Assembly: GCA_012838945.1 (NCBI GenBank)
Contig: DUOG01000033.1
Location: 1 to 41,411, forward strand
Origin: Acholeplasmataceae bacterium
GTDB taxonomy: Bacteria > Bacillota_I > Bacilli_A > ML615J-28 > CAG-313
Direction: 5' to 3'
DNA length: 41,411 nucleotides
In this document: piece by piece, positions 27,345-35,674 of the stretch
Numbering within the stretch: position 1 is the stretch's first letter
How the letters are laid out: each line of letters begins with the position of its first letter
Position numbers and translations under genes: made by a program
Notes under the pieces: generated by a model
Seen by the model: the letters and a program-made list of their open reading frames with translations, nothing else
What the model was told of the DNA's origin: nothing
Database searches by the model: none

Positions 27345-27737
27345 ATGTTTGACTGTTTTAACTTTTGTAATCCTTGTTGTCCCGATCATCACAAGCGTCA
27401 TGACCCATGTCGAAAAGATAAACACCGCATCGATAATCATGTCCATGAATATTTAGGAAGTACTGGTTTTTCTGAATTTGGTTCTGCTTGTCATAACCAC
27501 CGGTTTGCTGGAGTAACAGGACCTGCCATTCTCTCAGGAAGATCACATGTTCATGAGTTTTTTAATCGCACTGATACTACTGATGCACACCATCATAATA
27601 TGAGACAATTCACCGGCCCAGCTATTTTTCTCGAGAACGGTAGACACATTCATTTTGCTGAAGGGTCTACTACTTTCGATGATGGTCATCTTCATCGTTA
27701 TAATTTTACGACCTTAATTGATGATCCAACAAGATAA
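27345..27737 (+). CDS. YmaF-like His-rich protein
   Basis: 130 aa with repeated HxH modules: DNHVHEYLGSTGFSE, CHNHRFAGVTGPAI, SHVHEFFNRTD, HHHNMRQFTGPAI, RHIHFAEG, GHLHRYNF. Confidence 0.8.
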   Translation: MFDCFNFCNPCCPDHHKRHDPCRKDKHRIDNHVHEYLGSTGFSEFGSACHNHRFAGVTGPAILSGRSHVHEFFNRTDTTDAHHHNMRQFTGPAIFLENGRHIHFAEGSTTFDDGHLHRYNFTTLIDDPTR

Positions 27738-27755
27738 TCTTAGATGAATAATAAT

Positions 27756-27791
27756 AAAAAGTAGCCAAAGTATTTTGCTTTGGCTACTTTA
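27756..27791. terminator. Bidirectional terminator
   Basis: AAAGTAGCCAAAG-TATTTTG-CTTTGGCTACTTT. Confidence 0.85.
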
Positions 27792-27800
27792 AGTTATCGA

Positions 27801-29879
27801 TTAAAATAATGAATAAAGAGTAAACAATGCCGCAAAAATACTTGCAACTAAGCTTACAACAGTAATTTGAGTGTTAATACTTGGGCCTGCTGTATCCTTA
27901 AATGGATCTCCTACGGTATCACCAACTACAGCACTCTTGTGAGCCACACTTCCCTTACCACCGTGATGGCCACTTTCAACATATTTTTTACTGTTATCCC
28001 ATAGACCGCCACTGTTACTCATAAATAAGGCTAGGAATAATCCACTAACAATATTACCTACTAAGAATCCACCAATAGCTTGAACTCCACCAACAAAGCC
28101 GACAACTAAAGTCATAAAGATTGCGAATAGACCGGCTGGGATAAGTTCTTTGATTGAACCTTCAGTAGCGATTTCAATACATTTATCATATTCTGGATCG
28201 ACACCTTCAATGCCTTCTTTTAAGCCTTCAATTTCATCAAATTGACGATGAATTTCTGCTACCATACGCTGAGCATTTCGGTTTACACCAAGCATTAGTA
28301 AAGCACTAAATACGGCTGGTATAGCTGCTCCAACTAAAAGACCAAAGAAAACGATTGGATTAGTAACATCAAAACCAGAAATTAATTCTTTTCCATGTTC
28401 TTCAGCAATAATATTAACCTCAGAAATAAAGGCTCCAAGAAGTGCAATAACGGTTAAACCAGCTGCTCCAATTGAAAAACCTTTAGTTATTGCTTTAACT
28501 GTATTACCAGCAGAGTCTAAAGAATCGGTGATATCAAGTACTTCTTCTCCTAATTCACCCATTTCAGCTAATCCACGCGCATTATCAACAATTGGGCCAT
28601 AAGCATCATTACTGATAATCATACCAACAATTGATAACATACCAACAGCCGCAATAGAAATACCAAACATGCCATAACCAGCACCAAGTGGTTCACATAG
28701 TTTATAAGCTGCTAAAGCAGAAACAGCAATTCCAACCATCGCTGGAAGTACACTTAAGAATCCATAACTAACACCAGACAAGATGGTAAAGGCCGGACCC
28801 TTTTCACTAGATTCAGCCGCATTTTGTACTGGTTTTTTATTATCATTAGTGAAATAATCGGTTACAATACCAATGATTACACCAACTAATAAACCAACAA
28901 TTGCTGCACCCCAAATGCGCCAATTAAACTCAAACAAATAAGTTGCTAAGGCAGTTAGGGCAGCATAAATACCAGTGGTTACATAAGTACTCATATTTAA
29001 TGCCGCAGTAGGGTCATCTTTTTTACCCATTCTGGCACCAGCTACTCCGATAATTGATGCCAACAATCCAATAGCCGCAAAGCAGAAAACAGTACCAATG
29101 TGTTTACCACCACCAAGGGTAGATGCAATAACTAAGGCAGCCGCCATTGATGCAACGTTAGAGTCAAACAAGTCAGCCCCCATACCCGCAACGTCACCAA
29201 CGTTGTCACCAACATTATCAGCAATTACCGCTGGGTTTCGAGGGTCATCTTCTGGAATACCAAGTTCTACTTTTCCAACTAAGTCGGCACTAATATCAGC
29301 TGTTTTAGTGAAAATACCACCGCCAGCTTTTGCGAAAAGCGCTAAACTTGAAGCCCCAAAACTAAAGCCAAGTAATGCTGAGGTTTGATCTGTAATTATA
29401 AAAATTAAAGAAACACCTAAAAGGCTGGCACCTACAACTGCCATTCCCATAACTGCTCCACCACGGAATCCACTAAGAAAACTTGGTCTAATTCCTTTTT
29501 GAGCTGCTTCAGCAGTTTTAACATTAGCGATAGTTGCAATTTGGATTCCTATTTTACCAGCAAAGGCACTAAATATAGTACCAAAAATGTAAGCAAGAGC
29601 CATAATAATGTTCTCTAGTACATCGCCTTTCCAAATAGGAGTAGGCAAAAAGACCACTATCAATACTGCAACTACAAGGGTAAATTTCGCTAAAACAACA
29701 TATTCTTTTCTTAGGAAGGTATTAGCTCCTCTTCGAATTAACTCACCAACACGTGCAATCTTTTCATTGCTGGAAGGTTGTTTTTTTACCCATAAATATA
29801 GCCATCCCGCAAAAAGAAATGCCATTAGCGCTACCACAATACTAATAATGATAAAATAAATGTTGTCCACTTTTTTCAC
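27801..29879 (-). CDS. hppA: Membrane-bound pyrophosphatase, proton-type, K+-independent signature
   Basis: 692 aa; GIPEDDPRNPAVIADNVGDNVGD catalytic motif; GNTVKAITKG carries Lys at the K+-dependence site. Confidence 0.93.
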   Translation of the reverse strand: MKKVDNIYFIIISIVVALMAFLFAGWLYLWVKKQPSSNEKIARVGELIRRGANTFLRKEYVVLAKFTLVVAVLIVVFLPTPIWKGDVLENIIMALAYIFGTIFSAFAGKIGIQIATIANVKTAEAAQKGIRPSFLSGFRGGAVMGMAVVGASLLGVSLIFIITDQTSALLGFSFGASSLALFAKAGGGIFTKTADISADLVGKVELGIPEDDPRNPAVIADNVGDNVGDVAGMGADLFDSNVASMAAALVIASTLGGGKHIGTVFCFAAIGLLASIIGVAGARMGKKDDPTAALNMSTYVTTGIYAALTALATYLFEFNWRIWGAAIVGLLVGVIIGIVTDYFTNDNKKPVQNAAESSEKGPAFTILSGVSYGFLSVLPAMVGIAVSALAAYKLCEPLGAGYGMFGISIAAVGMLSIVGMIISNDAYGPIVDNARGLAEMGELGEEVLDITDSLDSAGNTVKAITKGFSIGAAGLTVIALLGAFISEVNIIAEEHGKELISGFDVTNPIVFFGLLVGAAIPAVFSALLMLGVNRNAQRMVAEIHRQFDEIEGLKEGIEGVDPEYDKCIEIATEGSIKELIPAGLFAIFMTLVVGFVGGVQAIGGFLVGNIVSGLFLALFMSNSGGLWDNSKKYVESGHHGGKGSVAHKSAVVGDTVGDPFKDTAGPSINTQITVVSLVASIFAALFTLYSLF

Positions 29880-29963
29880 TCCATTCTTGAATTATATTAT
29901 GTGGAAATTTATGTCTTTATTCTATCACGAAAATTAGGATTTTTCAATTAAATCATAATTAAT

Positions 29964-30524
29964 TTAAAAAATCTCTAAATGTTCACACAAAATTTTAACA
30001 CCAATTAGTATTAATATAATACCACCAAATAGTTCGGCCTTATGTTTATATTGACATCCAAATTTATTTCCAAGTAAAACACCAAGGAAGGATAAAGCAA
30101 AAGTTACAAGTCCAATAATTATTGATGAGACAACAATATCGATTTTTAAAATAGCAAAGGTCACGCCCACTGCTAATGCATCAACACTTGTTGCAATTGA
30201 TAAGATTATAAGTTCTTTAAAACTCCGTTTATTTTGGGGCTCCTCACATTCTTCCTTTCTTGATTCCCAAATCATCTTTCCTCCGATGATTGCCAACAAG
30301 ATAAAAGCTATCCAATGATCAAAATCGTGAATATAATTATGGAATTGCCCACCTAAAAACCACCCCAAGATTGGCATAAACGCTTGAAATGCGCCAAAGA
30401 AAAGGGCCACAATCAAGGACCACTTAATATCTATTTTATTCATGTCTAGTCCTTTTCCGATTGCTGCAGCAAAAGCATCCATTGCTACTCCTAATGCTAT
30501 GATAAAAATCGATAGTATATCCAT
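29964..30524 (-). CDS. mntP: Manganese efflux pump MntP family
   Basis: MDILSIFIIALGVAMDAFAAAIGKGL... ATSVDALAVGVTFA; start set at 30524 because of SD GGACGGAGGA. Confidence 0.9.
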   Translation of the reverse strand: MDILSIFIIALGVAMDAFAAAIGKGLDMNKIDIKWSLIVALFFGAFQAFMPILGWFLGGQFHNYIHDFDHWIAFILLAIIGGKMIWESRKEECEEPQNKRSFKELIILSIATSVDALAVGVTFAILKIDIVVSSIIIGLVTFALSFLGVLLGNKFGCQYKHKAELFGGIILILIGVKILCEHLEIF

Positions 30525-30549
30525 AATGTCCTCCGTCCAATAATAAATG

Positions 30550-30582
30550 AAAAAGACCACGTATATAATTAATACGTAAGTC
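30550..30582 (-). promoter_or_regulatory. Terminator-like hairpin in the mntP 5' leader (possible attenuator)
   Basis: GAC-TT-ACGTAT-TAATTAT-ATACGT-G-GTC-TTTTT on the minus strand, downstream of a consensus promoter. Confidence 0.4.
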
Positions 30583-30627
30583 CCCAAATATAATACCATC
30601 CAATGCTTTGGATTTAACTACTATTGT

Positions 30628-30656
30628 ATTTTACTACTACTGAAACTATTTGTCAA
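30628..30656 (-). promoter_or_regulatory. Sigma-A-type promoter for mntP
   Basis: TTGACA-17 nt-TAAAAT on the minus strand. Confidence 0.75.
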
Positions 30657-30753
30657 ATCTTTAGTAATATTGATATTCAACATCAAAAATATTTATTTTG
30701 GTATTGATAATTACCTCTCTTCATATATTGATATAGGGGGAGGTGACAATAAA

Positions 30754-31674
30754 ATGTTATCTAGCATTAACTATGTTCGGGAGTCTTTAGAGTTGCATTT
30801 GTTCTTTGCTCGCATTATGAAGGAGCACTCATTTTTTTTGGAAGTAGGGTTCACTCCAAGAGATAGCCAGTTCTCACAAAGCGCTGACTTGTTTAGAACG
30901 GAATTCGATCGATTATTAAAGGATGTCATCTATTTATCAAGAGGAATCGTAAGAGGTGAAGTGCTACATTCGGGAGAAGTTGTAACTGAATATACCTTAG
31001 ATGCTGAAAAGGCTTCTTCATATTTAACTGGTGTCAATCTAGCAACTGATTTGACCATTGCCGAACAAAGCCTAATCAGTGGAGATTTTGTAAGAGTTAC
31101 AACTAATCAAGAACAAGCTGTCCTTACCTTAAACCAAAGAGCTATTGAATTAACTAATTCATTGATTGATTTTAAAACTTCAATTATTGATAATGTATCT
31201 ACTTGTAAAATGTTTACCGTTAACTATCCTTTATTAATTGATCATATTAGAAGAGAAGCAATACTATATGTTCAATTGCTAGAAAGATTACAGCGAAAAG
31301 AAATAATTAACTATGAACAAGAAGTATTGGAACAAGAAAGTTTTTGGAACCGTATCATGGCTGAACACTCTAAATTTATTCGTGGACTACTAGATCCTAC
31401 CGAAGAAGAGTTATTCACCATCGCTAATAACTTCGGAAACACCTTTGATCAACTTACTGAAGAAGCCATCAAAGCTATGAACAAAACAATACCTCTAGAC
31501 AAACTCACTAATGACAGTTTTGAAGAAACTCTTAAAATCAGAGACTTTAAAAAACAAGGAACCATTGGTCTCTTAGAATGTAAGATAAAATCAATAATTA
31601 TTCCACTACTGGGTGACCATGTCTTAAGAGAAGCAAATCATTTCTTACGTCTACTAAATACCTACAAATCATAA
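30754..31674 (+). CDS. DUF2935 domain protein
   Basis: MLSSINYVRESLELHLFFARIMKEHSFFLEVGF... tandem repeats (FWNRIMAEHSKFIRGLLDPTEEELF); SD GGGGGAGGTGA. Confidence 0.85.
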   Translation: MLSSINYVRESLELHLFFARIMKEHSFFLEVGFTPRDSQFSQSADLFRTEFDRLLKDVIYLSRGIVRGEVLHSGEVVTEYTLDAEKASSYLTGVNLATDLTIAEQSLISGDFVRVTTNQEQAVLTLNQRAIELTNSLIDFKTSIIDNVSTCKMFTVNYPLLIDHIRREAILYVQLLERLQRKEIINYEQEVLEQESFWNRIMAEHSKFIRGLLDPTEEELFTIANNFGNTFDQLTEEAIKAMNKTIPLDKLTNDSFEETLKIRDFKKQGTIGLLECKIKSIIIPLLGDHVLREANHFLRLLNTYKS

Positions 31675-31678
31675 ACAT

Positions 31679-31711
31679 AAAAAAGACCCACCAAATTAAC
31701 GGTGGGATTTC
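31679..31711. terminator. Terminator between convergent genes
   Basis: GACCCACC...GGTGGGATTTC. Confidence 0.6.
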
Positions 31712-32968
31712 TTATACATTTAAGAATTTTTTATACTCGATAGCTGCTTTTTGTTGGGCATCTTCACGAAGTTCATTTATTTCATCGTAATTGTTTATTA
31801 ATATTTCTACTACTTTTCCATCAATAGAATTATTAGCTACCATGTCTTGAAGAACTTGTTTTGCTGCTTCAGGTTCCATACCTTTTCGATATGGACGATG
31901 TTCTGTTATGGCAGTAAATATATCAGCAACCGCCATAATTCTTGATCCTAGGGTCAGGCTATCCCCGGAGAGTTTAAATGGATATCCGGTACCATTAAGT
32001 TTTTCGTGGTGAAACGAAGCCCAGGCATTAATTACTTTTAAATCTTCAATCGGCTCAAGCAAGCGATAGGTATAATAGGTATGAGCCCGCATTTCATTAA
32101 ACTCATATTCGGTAAGTTTAATCGGCTTTTCTAGAACCTCATCACTAATCGCAATTTTACCCAAATCATGAAGGTAACCTGCTATTAACATCATTTTGCA
32201 CTCGTGGGGTGAAAAATTCATCAGTCTTGCTAGTTTCTCGGCTGTTGTTGCTACCCCTGCAGAATGAACAGAAGTGAAACGACTTCTAAAGTCAATAATT
32301 CGCGAGAATATATAAGATAAATCAATTAGTTCGTCAATATCAAGTTTTAAAATATCAAATTTAACATTATGTGAAACAAAGTTGGCCGGAGTTTGAGACA
32401 CTAAATCGAGCCACATATACTCTTCTTTACTTAGACTAACTAAAGCATCAACATATTCTGGTTTAAAAGCTAATCCAGATAGTGATTGAACCTTATCAAT
32501 AATGTGTGGAACTTGATTCAAAATATTAGTCTCATAAGTTATCATTGTACTTAATCGGTCAGCCAAGTTCACAATGTGACTAGCAAGTGGTACATCCTCA
32601 TCCATATATTTTGTTCCCTTTCCATGATCCCAAGGGATATGATGGAACTTAATTATCTTTGCTGCATTTTTTAATGGTTCAAAGCCTTCTAATAGCTTAG
32701 CTCCTCGAAAAGCATGTTCATTAATATGAATTGGTGCTGACTCAATTAATTCAAAACGTTCTTTTATGGAAAGAGCACCAATGTCATGAATCAATGATGC
32801 TAGAAAAATATCGTATTGTTCATTTGAAGGTAAATCTAAATACTCTGCCAAACGATAAGCTAAATAAGCAACTTGTTGATGATGACTGGCAATTTTCATC
32901 GATACAAGTCCTTGAGCATTAGAAAGTGATGTCAATAAGTCATATAAATTTATATGTATTCTATCCAT
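31712..32968 (-). CDS. Tandem HD / HD-GYP domain protein
   Basis: First HD LIHDIGALS; second HD-GYP YLHDLGKIAI and HHEKLNGTGYPF. Confidence 0.9.
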   Translation of the reverse strand: MDRIHINLYDLLTSLSNAQGLVSMKIASHHQQVAYLAYRLAEYLDLPSNEQYDIFLASLIHDIGALSIKERFELIESAPIHINEHAFRGAKLLEGFEPLKNAAKIIKFHHIPWDHGKGTKYMDEDVPLASHIVNLADRLSTMITYETNILNQVPHIIDKVQSLSGLAFKPEYVDALVSLSKEEYMWLDLVSQTPANFVSHNVKFDILKLDIDELIDLSYIFSRIIDFRSRFTSVHSAGVATTAEKLARLMNFSPHECKMMLIAGYLHDLGKIAISDEVLEKPIKLTEYEFNEMRAHTYYTYRLLEPIEDLKVINAWASFHHEKLNGTGYPFKLSGDSLTLGSRIMAVADIFTAITEHRPYRKGMEPEAAKQVLQDMVANNSIDGKVVEILINNYDEINELREDAQQKAAIEYKKFLNV

Positions 32969-33044
32969 GTTTATTTCCTCTCTGTACCATACTACTTTAA
33001 ATTATATAGAATTACTTTAACTATGTCAAATTAACCGCATAGTA

Positions 33045-33066
33045 AATGCCACCGCTAGGTGGCATC
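33045..33066 (-). terminator. Intrinsic terminator
   Basis: ATGCCACC-GCTA-GGTGGCAT. Confidence 0.65.
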
Positions 33067-33074
33067 TATCTTGT

Positions 33075-33632
33075 TTATTTATTTTTTATAAAATCTAGAA
33101 AAGCGTCGGTTTGAGCTTTTAAGAATTGATAACTATTAGTAAGTTTTAGTTTGCCATTACTATCAAGTTGATCCATCGCATTAGGAACAGACAAGCGTGG
33201 AAAGTTCATTACTTTCATATTTAAGTAACTAATTAAACTTACTAGATGGTCTTGAGCTACTAAGGTCCCACTCATTCCAGGAGTAATACCACTAACAGCT
33301 GCTGGTTTACCAATCAATACTGGTGCTTCATTTTTACCTACAGGACGTGATAGCCAATCTAGTAAATTTTTAAGAACCCCAGAAAAGTAGTGATTATATT
33401 CTGGTGAGAAAAACCAAATGCCATCGGCTTCTTTTACTAATTCACGAACTCGGCTAACAGCCTCTGGTGCCGGGAATTCCACATCTTGATTATAAAATGG
33501 AACATCTTGATAATCAAGGATCTCAAAGTCAGCTCGTTCGCCAACTTCTGCTTCTACTAATTTTGCTAATTGATGATTGAAGGAATCTTTTCTAAGCGAT
33601 CCGACAATTGCTAGAATCTTTGCTTTTTTCAT
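33075..33632 (-). CDS. NADPH-dependent FMN reductase family protein
   Basis: ILAIVGSLRKDSFNHQLA, FFSPEYNHYFSGVLKNLLDWLSRP. Confidence 0.92.
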   Translation of the reverse strand: MKKAKILAIVGSLRKDSFNHQLAKLVEAEVGERADFEILDYQDVPFYNQDVEFPAPEAVSRVRELVKEADGIWFFSPEYNHYFSGVLKNLLDWLSRPVGKNEAPVLIGKPAAVSGITPGMSGTLVAQDHLVSLISYLNMKVMNFPRLSVPNAMDQLDSNGKLKLTNSYQFLKAQTDAFLDFIKNK

Positions 33633-33686
33633 TTATCTTATCCTTTCTATTTTTTTTATATTTATTCATTATAATAAATAATGCTT

Positions 33687-34319
33687 TTACCTTTTAATAA
33701 TTGGGTGTCTAATAACAGTCTTTAATTTTTCTGGAGCAGTTTTTCGTGGGTCACCAATATAGATCTCATGATGCTGACGCATTCCTTCCATTTTAGTTTG
33801 ATAACCTTCGGAATTTATAAACTCCTCTAATACTTGAACGGTTGGAGCTTCTTCATCATAGGAACCAATGTGCATAATTTGACCACATAATCCCTCAGTG
33901 AAGTTCTCAAATCGAGCTTTTGATACGTCTAGTTTGGGCTTTTTTCTAGAAAGAATCTGTTTGGCCATTTCAAATACATCAGGTGTTACAAAGTCTGGTT
34001 GGCGAATCATCATGATCCAACTAAACTCATGTTTTCTGCCTATGACAGTTCCATCGAAAAAGTTATTTTCAAACCACCATAGTCCTTCTAGTGGGGGTAC
34101 TACATATTCAAAATAACCTTCAGGTCTATTCTTATTCATTTTAATTGTGTACGATAAACCATACAAAATTTCAACTGCTTCTTTATATAGCGGTGATACA
34201 TTAGGGTCACCTTTCCCATTAATCATTATAAATTGCATTGAAGGTACATTGATAATCATTGGCTTAGTTTTAGGTAAATACAATTCTTTATATTCTTTTT
34301 TAAAATCAAAGGTGGCCAT
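33687..34319 (-). CDS. GyrI-like small-molecule-binding domain protein
   Basis: KKEYKELYLPKTKPMIINVPSMQFIMINGKGDPN...YKEAVEILYGLSYTIK, GKWIMMIRQP-like. Confidence 0.85.
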   Translation of the reverse strand: MATFDFKKEYKELYLPKTKPMIINVPSMQFIMINGKGDPNVSPLYKEAVEILYGLSYTIKMNKNRPEGYFEYVVPPLEGLWWFENNFFDGTVIGRKHEFSWIMMIRQPDFVTPDVFEMAKQILSRKKPKLDVSKARFENFTEGLCGQIMHIGSYDEEAPTVQVLEEFINSEGYQTKMEGMRQHHEIYIGDPRKTAPEKLKTVIRHPIIKR

Positions 34320-34555
34320 AATAATCTCCTTCTTATATTTCCTCCAAAAATAAAAATAAATACAACTGAATAGAAAACATTCGAATCTTTGATAATATTA
34401 TATCATCAATTTAATTTACTATTATATGAAACACTTTTATTTTTGATTTTAATTCAAAAATTAAAGTAATATAATAAATATGAACTCAACACTAATGTTA
34501 AGTCGAAAAACTAAAGCCATACGAATACGAATTATAAAATCTCTAAGTAAAATAA

Positions 34556-34586
34556 CAAATCAGCTGTAATTCACAGCTGATTTCTT
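34556..34586 (-). terminator. Intrinsic terminator-like hairpin
   Basis: AAATCAGCTGT-GAATT-ACAGCTGATTT. Confidence 0.6.
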
Positions 34587-34589
34587 ACT

Positions 34590-34982
34590 TTATTGCGTTA
34601 GATTGTTTTTACCAATAGGTAAACCTAAATTAAACACTATTGATAATATCCTTATAATGAACACAATTCCGGCACAAATATATAAAGAGGCTAATTCAGG
34701 TAATCCCTTGCTTATATAAAAGTAACAAATACCTCCAATTATTGATGCAATTGCATATATTTCTTTTTTCAAAACATAAGGAATATCATTAACAAAAACA
34801 TCCCTTAATATCCCGCCACCAACTCCAGCACTAAGTCCCATGACTACAGCCACAAAGAGATTGTTAGAGCCATGAACAATAACAGCTCGGCAACCAATGG
34901 CAGTAAAAACACTTAAGCCTATAGCATCGCAAATTAAGATAAACCTATTATACTTTAATATTTTTCTATTAGTGTAAAACAA
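34590..34982 (-). pseudogene. C-terminal half of a TRIC/UPF0126 channel family gene
   Basis: Only one repeat: CDAIGLSVFTAIGCRAVIVHG...GGGILRDVFVNDIPYVLKKEIYAIAS; starts at a TTG with no SD inside the M20 reading frame. Confidence 0.75.
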
Positions 34983-35521
34983 CCAGCCATCCGATACCCT
35001 GGTTCGATATTAATATAGCAGGTTTCTAATTCAGGCATCCCATGCATTCCAAAGCAAGCGTCTCCCCCCTTCATTCCTCCTGATTCAATTATCCTTTTAG
35101 CACCTTCAAATGTTTCCTCAGCTTCTTGGAAAAAGAATCTTATCTCTCCTGAGATCTCATCTTTCATTTTACTTAACACTTTTGCAGCACCAAGAAGCAT
35201 CGCGGTATGAGCATCATGACCACAGGCATGCATAATTCCTTTATTTTTTGATTTAAAAGAAACATCAGTTTCTTCCTCAATTGGAAGTGCATCAATATCA
35301 GCACGAAGGGCTATCACTTTTCCAACTTTCTTTCCCTTTAAGATTGCTATTAGGGAGGTTGTACCAACCTTTTCATATGGTATTCCTAACTTATCAAGTT
35401 CTTCTATTATCTTTTGTTGAGTCTTATATTCCCGTCCACTAAGTTCAGGATGTTGATGAAGTTCTCTTCTTATATTAATAATATAATCTTCTATTGTTTT
35501 AACCCTATTTAAGATGTTCAT
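34955..35521 (-). pseudogene. N-terminal half of an M20 family amidohydrolase
   Basis: RRELHQHPELSGREYKT, RADIDALPIEEE, HACGHDAHTAMLLGAA, QEAEETFEGA; stops after EPGYRMAGCFTLIEKY. Confidence 0.8.
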
Positions 35522-35674
35522 TTATTTTCTCCTTTTAATTTAATTCATTATTTATTTTTTGATTATATAATGGTAACATACATTTAAGTTAATGTTTAAA
35601 TATAAAATCCTTATAAAGAGACATATATCAAACACTAAGGAGATTAATAGAAGAGATCAATGACTAAATACCCA

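Noticed and set aside
30525-30599. 25-aa in-frame N-terminal extension of MntP (start 30599)
   Set aside because: No SD at 30599, a strong SD just before 30524, and the MntP family begins near MDILSIFIIALG; the extension covers the leader hairpin.
30525-30660. Canonical yybP-ykoY Mn riboswitch upstream of mntP
   Set aside because: Promoter-to-SD distance is short and the conserved aptamer loops were not seen; kept only as a possible attenuator.
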